Shown here piece after piece: positions 13,181 through 24,634 of a stretch of DNA of 64,000 nt. Source of the DNA: Aedes albopictus. Its lineage: Eukaryota; Arthropoda; Insecta; Diptera; Culicidae. The DNA lies in assembly GCF_035046485.1 (NCBI RefSeq), contig NC_085137.1, positions 458,485,004 to 458,549,003 of the forward strand, written 5' to 3'. Both the position numbers and the translations under genes were made by a program. Position 1 is the stretch's first letter. Every line of letters starts with the position of its first letter. The notes beneath the pieces were generated by a model, which made no database searches, was not told the DNA's origin, and saw nothing but the letters and a program-made list of their open reading frames with translations.

Positions 13181-14957
13181 TCGTTTTTACTCCAGATTAA
13201 CAATCAAACTCGCACAAAGCCTGACACTGAGGGGGCAGGAATTGTATTCATGAAATATCACTAACTCGCATAAGATGCTATATTGCATTGTAATAGTGCA
13301 CAGTTTAAATCGCATAAGTTAACGCTTAAGGTCATATAGCCTTATTATTGTTGCCTCCATTTTTTTAAGCATATACAATGTATATATACATGTATGTATA
13401 TTATACATATACAATTCTACATCCTATGCGATGTAACTATTACGCTTAAGAGTACGTATAACACTATCATAAACTTCATTAAACGTATAAATTCGTTGTT
13501 TAGGACTTTTCTCTCAATGTCAAGATCCACAATTAGATTTTTATGTTCTATGCTATTTTATGTAGATTTTGTATTGTTTCAGAAAAAAAATTGTCTCTTC
13601 TATTTGAAGAATTGTTTTGCAATGCCGTGGAATTTACGAACCTTCATCCCATTTCTAGAAATATTCCAAAATCTCTTAATGAACAAAGCTAGAATCACCT
13701 TCAGGTGATTAAATCCAACATTTCCAGATTTCTTCTATCGAAAGGTGTGTGCCTCGTTTGGCGGGGCCCGTTAGATTGCCGATTTTTGGCACCGCTTGAC
13801 GTCTTTTTAATTCGCGGATGAAATCATACCCGCCGCCTTGCCCGTCCATAGCATAGAGACCAACAACAACGTATAAACGCCTAATGTCTCATAACCGCTA
13901 ACGCCGTGGGGTGGTGGCGTCGTTGATGAATGCTGCGCTAGTCGTGCGTTGGTTGGGTCGGTCGGTGCCAAAACATGCGGTACTTATTGCATCATTTTTC
14001 GGGAGGAGGTTGCTGCTGCTGGGTCGGTCGGTCGTGTTGTTGTTTGTCTCGCAGGATCAACCTTGGTGCGAGTTTAGAAGAACGTAACGCGTTAACGCGA
14101 CAGCTATCTAAACTGTGAGTGCTGGAACTATGACGCGCGGAGTCCATTTATGTTTGTTGTTTACTACAACTGCGGTTATTGCATTTTTACGTTTTGGGAA
14201 GGTGAAAGAAGGTAGGCGGACAGAGGACGCGAGGAAGCCACAAGAATGGGAAGGTGAATTCGGCCGTAAAGGTGCTCCAAGTGTAGGTCAGGGTGGCTCC
14301 CGGCGGATGTTTGCGAGCGTGAATCAGTGAACGGTTATTGCGCATTAGCATTAGAGGGGCTGTTTGGGAGGTTTTCGAAGGTTTGTTTTGATGCTTGATG
14401 GACTGCTAGGCCGCCGACCCTGAGTAAGTCGAGGAAATAGGCGCGAATAGAAGATTAGACACGGATGTTGAAGATATGTTTGTTTCTGAATGCAGCAGAT
14501 GTAGATCACGGAAGAAATTTGAGCAAATGCTTTTTCTTTACTAAAATGCACGTGTCAAACCTTTTACTTGAGCATTTACTCAGGTTCGTATGACAAAACT
14601 AAAAGTATGAGCATTTACTTTTCGAACATCGTAATCGATATGAATAAAATTGGAAAACCTGAGTAAATGCTCACAAAAGCTCGAGAGCTCGAGTCACCTA
14701 CGGAAAATGCTCAGTTGAAAGTGAACACATTTACATGTTACATAAACGTCGAATTATGATCACTGGATGTTGCTTGGAGTACAATTACCACCCTTAGGGC
14801 AGCTCTGATGACCCTCCGAGGCCACTAGTGTCCATTTATATGAAAAGTGCAAGGTATTGAACTATAGGCATGGTATTGAACTTTATCATTTTCAAAGTCA
14901 TGCCATTGAAAGTTGCTTTGGGTATAATGCACCCCAAAATATGGGTATCAAACTAAT
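13181..14957. other. Intergenic; GC-rich island at 13740-14340
   Basis: The first 560 bases are AT-rich. From 13740 to 14340 the composition becomes GC-rich and looks single-copy. A short frame at 14115-14330 has no recognisable domain or splice signals and I do not call it. The remainder leads into the minisatellite. Confidence 0.4.
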
Positions 14958-15921
14958 CTCCTGTAGGAACCCCACGAGGACGTCCTGCAGGAAATCCTGT
15001 AAGAATCCCAGTATAAACTCCTGGAGAAACTTCTGGAATCCAATGAGGAACTTCTGGAGAAATCCCAGGAGGAACTCCTGCAGGAATTCTAGGAGAAACT
15101 CCTGGATGTATCCTAGGAGGAACTCTCGGAAGAATCCCAGGAGGAACTCCATTAGGAACCCCAGAAGGAACTCCTGGAGGAATCCCAGGAGGAACTCCTG
15201 GAGGAATCCCAGAAGGAACTCCTGGAGGAATCGTAGGAGGACTCCTGGAGGAATTCCAGTAGCAACTCATGGAGGAATCCCAAGAGCAACTCCTGAATGA
15301 ATCCCAGGAGGAACTCTTGGAGGAGTCCTAGGAGGAACTCCAGAAGGAATTCCAGAAGGAACTCTCGGAGGAATCCCAGGAGGTACTCCTTTAGGAATCC
15401 CAGAAAGATCCCCTGGAGGAATCCCAGGAGGAACTTCTGCAGGAATCCCTGGAGGAACTCCTGGAGGAATCCCAGAAGGAACTCCTGGAGGAATCCTAGG
15501 AAGAACTCTCGGATGAATCTCAGGAGGAACTCTCGGAGGAACTCCTTTAGGAACCCTGGAGAACTCCTGGAGGATTCCTAGGAAGAACTCTGTTAGGAAC
15601 CCCAGAAGGAACTTCTGGAGGAATCCCAGGAGGAACTCCTGGAGATATCCCAGGAGGAGCTCCTGGATGAATCCTAGGAGGAACTCCAGAAGGAATTCCA
15701 GAAGGAACTCTCGGAGGAATCCCTGGAGGAACTCCTTGAGGAATCCTAGGAAGAACTCCAGGATGAATCCCAGGAGGAACTCCTGGAGGAATCCCAGACG
15801 GAACTCTCGGATGAATCTCAAGAGGAACTCTCGGATGAATCTCAGGAGGAACTCTCGGAGAAATCCCAGAAGGAACTCCTGGAGGAATCGTAGGAAGAAC
15901 TCCAGGAGGAACTCCTGGGGC

Positions 15922-16087
15922 GCTGTTCATAAACCACGTAGACCAAATTTTGGCCATCTCAGAAACCCTCTCCATCCTCATAGACTTTCGTCCATACAAA
16001 CATTTCGAAATTTGTATGGAGCGTAGAATTTGGCCAGACAAACCCCCCCCCCTCCCCCAAAAAGTCTACGTGGTCCATTCATACCCC
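15922..16087. mobile_element. Short palindromic insert in the minisatellite, copy 1
   Basis: Non-satellite sequence of about 166 bp. It has CCACGTAGAC near the left end and its complement GTCTACGTGG near the right end. An internal palindrome is built on CCATACAAA and TTTGTATGG. It looks like a miniature element that inserted once and was then copied with the satellite. Confidence 0.65.
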
Positions 16088-17102
16088 TGCAGGAAGGAAC
16101 CTTCGGATGAATCTCAGGAGGAATTCTCGGAGGAATCCCAGTAGGAACACTTGTAGAAATGTCAGAATGAACTCGTAGAAAAATCCCAGAAGGAATTACT
16201 AAAGGAATCCCAGGAGGAACTCCTGGAGGAATCCCAGGAGCAACTCATGGAGGAATCCCAAGAGCAACTCCTGGATGAATCCCAGGAGGAACTCCTGGAG
16301 GAATCCCAGGAGGAGCTCCTGGAGGAATCCCAGGAGGAACTCTTGGAGGAATCCCAAGAGCAACTCCTGGATGAATCCCAGGAGGAACTCTTGGATGAAT
16401 CCCGGGAGGAACTCCTGGATGAATCCTAGGAGGAACTCCAGAAGGAATTCCAGAAGGAACTCTCGGAGGAATCCCAGGAGGTACTCCTTTAGGAATCCCA
16501 GAAAGATCTCCTGGAGTAATCCCAGGAGGAATTTCTGCAGGAATCCTAGGAGGAATCCTGGAGGAATCCCAGAAGGAACTCCTGGAGGAATCCTAGGAAG
16601 AACTCTCGGATGAATCTCAGGAGGAACTCTCGGAGATACTCCTTTAGGAACCCTGAAGAACTCCTGGAGGATTCCTAGGAATAACTCCTTTAAGAACCCC
16701 AGATGGAACTCTCGGAGGAATCCCAGGAGGAACTCCTTTAGGAATCCCAGAAAGAACACCTGGATTAATTCTAGGAGGAACTTCTAGAGGAATTCCAGGA
16801 TGAACTCCTGGAGGAATCTCAGGAGGAACTCATGAATAAATCCCAGGAGGAGCTCCTGGATGAATCCTAGGAGGAACTCCAGAAGGAACTCTCGGAGGAA
16901 TCCCTGAAGGAACTCCTTGAGGAATCCTAGGGAGAACTCCAGGATGAATCCCAGGAGGAACTCCTGGAGGAATCCCAGAAGGAACTCTCGGATGAATCTC
17001 AGGAGGAACTCTCGGATGAATCTCAGGAGGAACTCTCGGAGAAATCCCAGGAGGAACTCCTGGAGGAATCGTAGGAAGAACTTCAGGAGGAACTCCTGGG
17101 GG

Positions 17103-17269
17103 GCTGTTCATAAACCACGTAGACCAAATTTTGGCCATCTCAGAAACCCTCTCCATCCTCATAGACTTTCGTCCATACAAACATTTCGAAATTTGTATGG
17201 AGCGTAGAGTTTGGCCAGACAACCCCCTCCCCTCCCCCCAAACAGTCTACGTGGTCCATTCATACCCCT
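17103..17269. mobile_element. Short palindromic insert in the minisatellite, copy 2
   Basis: Near-identical to 15922-16087. It has the same flanking satellite variants on both sides, offset by 1,181 bp. It was therefore duplicated as part of a higher-order satellite unit rather than inserted twice. Confidence 0.7.
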
Positions 17270-18636
17270 GCAGGAAAGGAACCTTCGGATGAATCTCAGG
17301 AGGAATTCTCGGAGGAATCCCAGTAGGAACACTTGTAGAAATGTCAGAATGAACTCGTAGATAAATCCCAGAAGGAATTACTGGAGGAATCCCAGGAGGA
17401 ACTCATGGAAGAATCCCAAGAGCAACTCCTGGATGAATCCCAGGAGGAACTCTTGGATGAATTCCGGGAGGAACTCCTGGATGAATCCTAGGAGGAACTC
17501 CAGAAGGAACTCTCGGAGAAATCCCAGGAGGTACTCCTTTAGGAATCCCAGAAAGATCTCCTGGAGGAATCCCAGGAGGAACTTCTGCAGGAATCCCAGG
17601 AAGAGCAACTCCAGAAGGAATTCCAGAAGGAACTCATGGAGGAATCCCAAGAGCAACTCCTGGATGAATCCCAGGAGGAACTCCTGGAGGAATCCCAGGA
17701 GGAGCTCCTGGAGGAATCCCAGGAGGAACTCTTGGAGGAATCCCAGGAGGAACTCTTGGAGGAATCCCAGGAGGAACTCCTGGAGGAATCCAGGAGGAAT
17801 CCCAGGAGGAACTCATGGAAGAATCCCAAGAGCAACTCCTGGATGAATCACAGGAGGAACTCTTGGATGAATCCCGGGAGGAACTCCTGGATGAATCCTA
17901 GGAGGAACTCCAGAAGGAATTCCAGAATGAACTCTCGGAGGAATCCCAGGAGGTACTTCTTTAGGAATCCCAGAAAGATCTCCTGGAGGAATCCCAGGAG
18001 GAACTTCTGCAGGAATCCCAGGAAGAGCAACTCCAGAAGGAATTCCAGAAGGAATCCATGGAGGAATCCCAAGAGCAACTCCTGGATGAATCCCAGGAGG
18101 AACTCCTGGAGGAATCCCAGGAGGAGCTCCTGGAGGAATCCCAGGAGGAACTCTTGGAGGAATCCCAGGAGGAACTCCTGGAGGAATCCATGAGGAATCC
18201 CAGGAGGAACTCATGGAGGAATCCCAAGAGCAACTTCTGGATGAATCCCAGGAGGAACTCTTGGATGAATCCCGGGAGGAACTCCTGGATGAATCCTAGG
18301 AGGAACTCCAGAAGGAATTCCAGAAGGAACTCTTGGAGGAATCCCAGGAGGTACTCCTTTAGGAATCCCAGAAAGATCTCCTGGAGGAATTCCAGGAGGA
18401 ACTTCTGCAGGAATCCCAGGAAGAGCAACTCCAGAAGGAATTCCAGAAGGAACTCCTGGAGGAATCATAGGAAGAACGCTCGGATGAATCCCAGAAGGAA
18501 CTCCTGGAGATATCCCAGGAGGAACTCATGGAGGAATCCTAAGAGGAACTCCAGAAGGAATTCCAGAAGGAACTCTCGGAGGAATCCCAGGAGGAACTCC
18601 TTTATGAATCCCAGAAAGAACACCTGGATTAATCTT

Positions 18637-19099
18637 AATTAAGAGCGAAATAGCAAATGAAGGGCAAATTTTACCATTAAAATGGAATGTTTGAATGGCA
18701 AAATTTGCTATTAGTTTGTTTGAAATAAGAGTTAAAATAACAAAAATAATAACTAAATTTATATGGCATAACAACTAAAGAATAACTGATTTTGCCATTG
18801 TAATAACAAAATAATAGCAATAAGATTGTCAAAATAATAACATATTTTATTATGATGGTAAATTATGTTATTGTTTTGATATTGTGGCAAGATAGTATGA
18901 TAGTAACATTTGTTATTATTATGTTATTATACTATTTAATAATAACTCGTCAATTATAAGTTTAACAATGATAACATATTTTGTAATTTATGTGTCATCC
19001 TGAGCTATTCATAAAGAACTAAAGAATTGCAAATTTAGATATGATGACAAAATATGTTATTCTTTAGTTATTGGTTTGTTATTCACCTCTACCCGGGTA
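18637..19099. mobile_element. AT-rich insertion in the minisatellite, about 460 bp
   Basis: The satellite text at 16767-16790 (GGATTAATTCTAGGAGGAAC) is the uninterrupted version of the flanks here. AT-rich sequence with repeated AATAACTAAAGAATAAC-like words is inserted, ending near CTACCCGGGTAG. I find no clear terminal inverted repeats, so the class is unknown. Confidence 0.55.
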
Positions 19100-19144
19100 G
19101 GGGGAACCTCTAGAGGAATTCCAGGAGGAATCTCAGGAGGAACT

Positions 19145-19220
19145 CAGTAACAAATTTTGAAAACGACGTATAATCAATGGTGTAGCATTGATTATACGTC
19201 GTTTTTAAAATTTGTTACTG
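19145..19220. mobile_element. 76-bp hairpin mini-element, copy A
   Basis: Arms of 35 bp beginning CAGTAACAAATTTTG form an almost perfect palindrome around a 6-base spacer GTGTAG (one mismatch, at about 19206). The flanks are a 4-bp duplication AACT (19141-19144 and 19221-19224). The paralogous satellite at about 16828-16838 has a single AACT and no insertion. A second copy, identical but for one base, is at 53910-53985. Confidence 0.93.
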
Positions 19221-19249
19221 AACTCATGGATGAATCCCAGGAGGAGCTC

Positions 19250-19455
19250 ATTGGCAAAGTAAGTGTCGGAATATCTTAAATGATTGATTATTTTCCGTCT
19301 GTGACGGGAATTAACGCATATGACGAAGTAAAAGTTTACCCTATCTACAATGAAATATTGTGGCCAATTTATGTACAACAAGTACCTTAACTGGAATCAA
19401 ACCCACCATTCCTAGATTGGAAGCCGGATGCCATAACCAGTAGGCTACATAACAT
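19250..19455 (-). mobile_element. tRNA-derived SINE-like element
   Basis: Read on the minus strand from about 19455, the sequence has tRNA-like boxes, CTACTGGTTATGGC and GGTTTGATTCC, followed by a tail. The distal 100 bp (19250-19345: CATTGGCAAAG..., ATTATTTTCCGTC, CGCATATGACGAAGTAAA) is shared in the same orientation with 33778-33880, which lacks the tRNA part. Ends are approximate. Confidence 0.45.
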
Positions 19456-20362
19456 GGAAGAGACTCCAAGACGATTATAATCTCACACAACAACCAATTA
19501 GATTTATCAGGGGGTTTTCGGAAGGCCGTAATAGTTTTTATTTATCGCGCTCTTCGCGACCTCACACTCCATTCGTAAACAACTCCATTGCCGGCTGCAG
19601 CAGTGGTTTTCGTCATTGTGGCACCCTGGTTGATCAGTGCAGTGTCGTCACCACTCACTTCTGTAGACGTGACTCACCCGTTGAATTGGATTTTTGGGGC
19701 CACTTGGTGTGGTGCGTATGATGTCTCAATTTATGAAGTGAGCTTTCCGCTTCTCACGTTTTTTTTCGGGGGGTGGCCTCACCCCCGTTTACGAAATCGA
19801 ACGATGCAGTGAGAAAATTCTACATACCTGCAACGATAAGAGAAGAACAAACGAGAAGAAAACATTAATAAAAATGCGATGAAAAATGTCGGGGTCCCAT
19901 CCCGAGACATTTTCTAATAAGGATATCATTTTCGCCTCCATCGAGTCGCGTCGCTCGCTGGTCCCGAGCTTCAAAGGAAGCAAAAGAAAAAAAAGCTGGC
20001 TGCCAACAACCATCCAGCACAGCATAGATAGCAGCATTCCAGACAGAAATTATGAATGGGTCAGTGAACATGAACGTCGCTGTCGTCGTTGTCGACGTCG
20101 TTTTCTTGTTGCAAAAGTGTCATCCCAAGAGTCCCTTGTCTGGGTCTGGGCTGGAAGTCGCCCGCCGTCGCCGCTGCGCGCTGCTGTGGTTGACAAATGG
20201 CACAAATTCACGAATGAATTGAATTTTAAGTGTTTCTTCTGGTTCGCACACAAATCATCCGCTGGCTGGCTGGCTGGACGACACGAGCTAGCCCCAATGC
20301 TCCGATCCGACTAGTCGTTCGTTATCATCAAGCGTGCTTGGATTTAAAAATTGGGGTGGAAT
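19456..20362. other. Intergenic, relatively GC-rich, no supported gene
   Basis: Looks single-copy, with a GTCGTCG-rich patch near 20080-20105. Overlapping open frames on both strands between 19588 and 20314 show no recognisable domains. It could contain regulatory sequence; I cannot support a gene. Confidence 0.4.
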
Positions 20363-20370
20363 AAAAAAAA
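20363..20370 (-). terminator. Pol III terminator of tRNA-Ser
   Basis: Eight consecutive T residues on the minus strand, starting 6 nt after the 3' end of the tRNA. This is the standard Pol III stop. Confidence 0.85.
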
Positions 20371-20376
20371 TAGCTT

Positions 20377-20458
20377 CGCTGTAGACAGGATTCGAACCTG
20401 TGCGGGTAGAACCCAATGGATTTCAAGTCCATCTCCTTAACCGCTCGGACACCACAGC
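20377..20458 (-). tRNA. tRNA-Ser(UGA)
   Basis: An 82-nt type II tRNA with no intron. The acceptor stem GCTGTGG pairs with CTACAGC (one G-U). The anticodon stem-loop reads ATGGACTTGAAATCCAT, with anticodon TGA. There is a long serine-type variable arm (TTGGGTTCTACCCGC). The T arm holds the B box GGTTCGAATCC, and the D arm holds GAGCGGTTAAGG. The discriminator base is G. CCA is not encoded, as expected in a eukaryote. With the T8 terminator just downstream, all internal promoter elements are intact and the gene is probably functional. Confidence 0.95.
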
Positions 20459-20743
20459 ATATGATCATGACCATGTCTTCCATACATAGTTGCTATCTGC
20501 TCTATAGAGCAGAATCTTATATAAGATGAAAGATTGGCTTCCAATTAGTGCAGACGAGTATTATGACTTGTGTGACATCTGTACTGCCTGTAAATCACAT
20601 TACTGTTCCATTTGAATAAGAAACCCTGCAAAGATGGGACTGATATGTGATTACAGCCACTGTAGAAATCTTGAATAGAGCATCAATTGTCAATTATTGT
20701 CTATTGATAACCATGAACCATGGGTTGGATGCATTGACTTACA

Positions 20744-21013
20744 CTTCTTCTTCTTCTTTATGGCTCTACGTCCCCAATGGGACTTGGCCTGCCTCGCTTC
20801 AACTTAGTGTTCTTTGAGCATTTCCACAGTTATTAATTGAAGGGCTTTTTGTGCCTGTCATTGCATGAATTTGTATAAACATATTGTGAGGCAAGGACAA
20901 TGATATACTATGCCCAGGAAGTCGAGAAAATTTTCCCGACTGGTTCCGGGAATCGAACCGCCGTCTCCGGATTGGCGATCCGAAGCCTTAACCACTAGGC
21001 TAACTGGAGACCC
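20744..21013 (-). mobile_element. Feilai-like tRNA-derived SINE
   Basis: Read on the minus strand, it starts GGTCTCCAGTTAGCC with a tRNA-like A box (TAGTGGTTAAGG) and B box (GGTTCGATTCC). It ends CCCATTGGGGACGTAGAGCC followed by a GAA-repeat tail. This layout matches my memory of Feilai, the abundant SINE of Aedes aegypti. The name is recognised from memory and has not been checked by alignment. The sequence appears full length. Confidence 0.8.
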
Positions 21014-21214
21014 CTCCCCCTTGGGACTATTTAAGGTTTCCTAATAAATTTCTTGAGCATACTTTATTGGATCCACATGCATAACTTGTGTGCTGTATGA
21101 AACTCATGCTTGCACAACTTCATGCAAGTATGTGCCAAGTGATGAGTTCAATAGCTGTTTGAGAATCTCCGAGAACTCCCTTGAGTAAAGGTCTTCGGAT
21201 CTACAAGTGTAATC

Positions 21215-22180
21215 AGTTTGGAATGTCTTAAAACTCTTCTGAAACCATCTGAAACGCCCTGAAGCGTATTGAAACTTTTTGGAACACCATGGAACGCCTC
21301 TGAAACCCACTGAAAGCCCCATGAAACTGACCCTAGAGCCAGTGCAGCCTCCTAAAACCCCTCTAAAACCTTCTGAAATGTCCTAAAATGCCTTGAAACG
21401 CATTGAAACCCTTTAAAACGCCATAAAAACGCTTCTGATGTCCCCCGAAATGGAACTGACATGAAAGCCTGTGTAGCCCTCTAAAACCCCTCTAAAACCT
21501 TCTGAAACGCCCTGCAACGTCTTGAAACACACTGAAACGCATTGAACCACTTTTGAAATCCCCCTAAAATCCTCGTGGAACTGACCCGGGTGCCGGTGCG
21601 GCCTGCTAAAACACCTCTGAAACCTCCTAAAATGCCCTAAAACGCATTGAAACGCTTTGCAACGCTTTGAAACGCCTTAAAATGTTTCTGAAATCCCCCA
21701 AAATGGAATTGACATGAGAAACCGTGTAGCCCCCTAAAACCCCCCTTGAAACCTTATGAAAAGCATTGAAATGTCTTCAACCTCTTCTAAGAACCCCTAA
21801 TACTCCTATGGAACCGAACAAAAAACCCGTGTAACCCCCTAAAACCCATCTAAAACCTTCTGAAACGCCCTGAAACACCTTGAAATGCTTCGGAAATCCC
21901 CCTAAAATCCCCATGGAACTGACTTGTGAGCCTGTGCATCCCACTAAACCCCTCGAATTCCAATGAAACGCTTTGGAACGCTCTGAAGCGCCTTGAAATG
22001 CCCTGAAATGCCTTGAAACGCTTCCCCTAAAATCTCCTAAAACTGTTCAGTCTGTCTTGAAACGACAGTAAAACCCACCCTGAAAACCCCGCGAAGCTCA
22101 TCTGAGAGCCAGTAAAACTACCTCAAATTCTCTGAAACCTTATGAATCGCCCTGGAATGCTTTGAAACCCCTGTAGGTAA
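21215..22180 (+). repeat. Degenerate minisatellite, about 127-bp higher-order unit
   Basis: The basic word TGAAACGCCCT (11-12 bp) is repeated with variation. A marker phrase, GTGTAGCCCCCTAAAACCCC-like, recurs at about 21340, 21470, 21597, 21724, 21827 and 21933, giving a higher-order period of 127-130 bp that shortens to about 105 bp at the end. No coding potential is supported. Confidence 0.85.
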
Positions 22181-23115
22181 TGAAATTAATCCATTCATCA
22201 GGTAAAAATTCTATCTACAGTCCCGACTCATTACTTTAACCCTTAAAATGGCAGAAATTGAGATCACAGTGGTTGTTAAAGTTTTTAAGTTGAAATGTTG
22301 AATTATTCAAGGGAAATAGTTATACTATAAGATGTACTAATGTACATCCTCCCCCCTTTTTGGTGACGTGTCGAAATAAGTGGCTTTTTCATTTTTTTTT
22401 CTCGGAAATGCTCCGTGAAATTGTTAACATTCATGGCTTTTGTCGTTGAAAAATAAGTTTCGGAGATCCCTGATGTACGATTTACTTCGGTGAACACGTC
22501 CAATAAACCTTTATCACCTTAAGGCCTCCAATATTTACGTTATGGAATTCAAGTCACATGCTCTGTAAGCGCTTGATGTAATCAATGCAATAAATTCAAA
22601 GGGACAATTGTGTCAGAATACTCTTAGAACCGCAAGGCATAAGCGGGTAGCTGTTTTCGTTTTGCTTGGATGTACTAGGATATCCAAACTATCCTGGAGT
22701 TAAGATTTAAATCTTACATGGTCAACGGGATCTACCGCAGCCGCAATTTAATTTATAGCTTTTGAACGTTATTACCTTATTATTGCTTTGTAATTGAACA
22801 AGATTTGTTTTTACGTTTTCCGGACATTGTAAAGTTTGCTAAATGTCCAGAAGTTCAGGACTTTCAAGTTCTACAAAATCTACCAAAATCACCATTTAAT
22901 CTACGCTTGCGGTGTACAGTCATTGTTGTCTATGCTACTACACGATGCTACGAGACATTTTTTTTTTGAGGTTGTACGACATTGTAAGGTATGCAAAATG
23001 TTCTGGAGTTCAGGACTCCCAAGTTCTACGGAATCTACCACACACCTACCTTACCATACTGATCAGGCTAAGGTGGCGTGAGTGTCCTCTGCTGTACGTA
23101 GGAGTCCTCTCCATT
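22181..23115. other. Intergenic with a small repeat fragment
   Basis: The phrase TCCAAACTATCCTGGAGTT near 22684 also occurs in the tandem repeat at 36748-37345, so part of this stretch belongs to that family. Nothing else is recognised. Confidence 0.4.
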
Positions 23116-24241
23116 CTACTCGTTCCATGGCTCCAGTTCCACACTCGGCAAAGGGACCGCAAACCGTTCTCCACTTGATCGATCCACCAAGCTCGCTGCG
23201 CACCACGTCTTCTTGTGCCAGTCAGATGACTCTCGAGAATCAGTCGGGTTGCTAACCGACATCTTGATGACGTGACCTGCCCTTCCGATTTTCGTGGTGT
23301 GGACCATGGTTGATTCTCTCAGCAGCTGATGCAGTTCGTGGTTCATTCGCCTTCTCCAAGTCCCGTCTTCCATCTGAACTCCGCCGTAGATGGTACGCAG
23401 CAACTTTCGTTCGAAAACTCCAAGGGCGCGTTGGTCCTCTGCACGTAGAGTCCATACTTCGTGCCCATAGAGGACTACCGGTCTATTCAGCGTTTTGTAG
23501 ATAGTTAACTTCGTGTGACGGCGAACTTTGTTCGATCGTAGAGTTTTGTGGAGTCCAAAGTAAGCTCGATTTCCTGTCACAATGCGTCTCTGAATTTCTC
23601 TGCTGGTGTCGTTGTCGGCGGTAACCAGTGCAGTGCAGTGAGCCCAAGTAAACGAATTATTCAACCGCCTCGATTTCATCACCGTCGATATAAATTCGGG
23701 GTGGCGGACGCGGTGATTCTTCCCTTTTCCATAATGTACTTTGTCTTCGACACATTAATGACTAATCCGATTCGCCTGGCTTCATTCTTTAGTCGGATGT
23801 ACGTTTCCGTCATCGTCTCAAATTTGCGAGCTTTAATATCAATATCATCAGAGAAACCAAGCAGCTGAACGGACTTCGTGAAAATCGTTCCACTCGTGTT
23901 TATCCCGCTCTCCTTATTACACCCTCTTACGCAATGTTGAACAGCAAGCACGTAATACCGTTACCTTGGCGTAACTCTCTGCGAGATTCGAAGGGACTCG
24001 AGGGTGTCCCTGAATCTCGAGCAACGCACATCACTCGATCCATCGTCGCCTTGATCAATCGTATCAGTTTATCCGGGAATCCGTATTCGTGCATCATCTG
24101 CCATAGCTGGTCTCGATTGATTGTATCATACGCCGATTTAAAATCGACGAACAAGTGATGTGTGGGCACGTTGTATTCGCGGCATTTCTGCAACACCAGG
24201 TGGATGGCGACCATCTTGTCCGTTGTAGCGCGTTCACCCAT
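23116..24241 (-). pseudogene. Decayed RTE-like non-LTR reverse transcriptase
   Basis: Three overlapping minus-strand frames together spell a reverse transcriptase C-terminal half. The first (24241-23927) holds an RT motif with the catalytic Asp (FVDFKSAYDTINR) and a motif B-like RQGNGITCLLFNIA. The second (23951-23679) holds LLGFSDDIDI, a variant of the catalytic FADD box with Ser for Ala. The third (23682-23116) holds the post-RT region with SNKVRRHTKLTIYKTL and WRRRMNHEL. At least two frameshifts, near 23940 and 23690, join them. The endonuclease and N-terminal RT parts are absent. The style is that of RTE-type elements common in mosquitoes; clade assignment is from memory. It is non-functional. 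Confidence 0.85.
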
Positions 24242-24432
24242 GAATCCAAAAATTTACAAAAAAGGTTTCTGCAAAAATGGATAACATTTTCCACCACGAA
24301 AAAAATCAGAAGATACCTTCATCCATACTCTACATGTGTACGAAAACCGATTTTGAAAATATTGCTTCGTTATTTAATAAAAAATCAAAAACCAAAAAAA
24401 AATATGAGGAAATGCTTCCAGTTTCGCCTTAA

Positions 24433-24630
24433 GGACAAGGTATTGGGAGTGCATAGCTCAAATTTTCTAGATCGACCTTTAAAAAACCGCTAAACCGATT
24501 TGGCTTGAAATGAATCCCGATATTGACAATCACTGAGCAACCAACATGATGCATGTTCAGCCATATTCGTTGAACTTTTTCTTAACGGTTCTCTAAATAA
24601 TTTGAGCTATGTGCTTTAAATATCTTGTCC
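24433..24630. mobile_element. TTAA-flanked MITE, 198 bp
   Basis: The ends are GGACAAGGTATT at the left and, read inward from the right, GGACAAGATATT. Inside them, CATAGCTCAAATT is shared in inverted order. It is flanked by TTAA at 24429-24432 and 24631-24634. Noncoding, piggyBac-type target. Confidence 0.8.
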
Positions 24631-24634
24631 TTAA

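Larger units (their letters stand above)
14958..18636 (+). repeat. 24-bp minisatellite with higher-order repeats
   Basis: The basic unit is two related 12-mers, close to GGAATCCCAGGA and GGAACTCCTGGA, repeated with substitutions over 3.7 kb. Each full unit contains a small hairpin, CCAGGAG-GAA-CTCCTGG. The period is a multiple of 3, so several frames on both strands stay open. They give Arg-Asn-Ser-rich, Glu-rich, Gly-Ile-Pro-Pro collagen-like or Leu-Gly-Phe-rich peptides, none of which I regard as a gene. Higher-order copies have an offset of about 1,180 bp in the first part and about 400 bp after 17460. Residual units continue at 19100-19144 and 19221-19252, beyond later insertions. A small related patch lies at 52550-52615. 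Confidence 0.93.

Noticed and set aside
14115..14330. 71-codon plus-strand frame with a hydrophobic start
   Set aside because: Non-standard start, no clear signal peptide cleavage context, no recognisable domain; left as intergenic.
14857..18774. Collagen-like, Glu-rich and Arg-Asn-Ser-rich open frames on both strands
   Set aside because: They arise from a 12/24-bp minisatellite whose period is a multiple of 3. They overlap in several frames, and unrelated inserts and stops break them.
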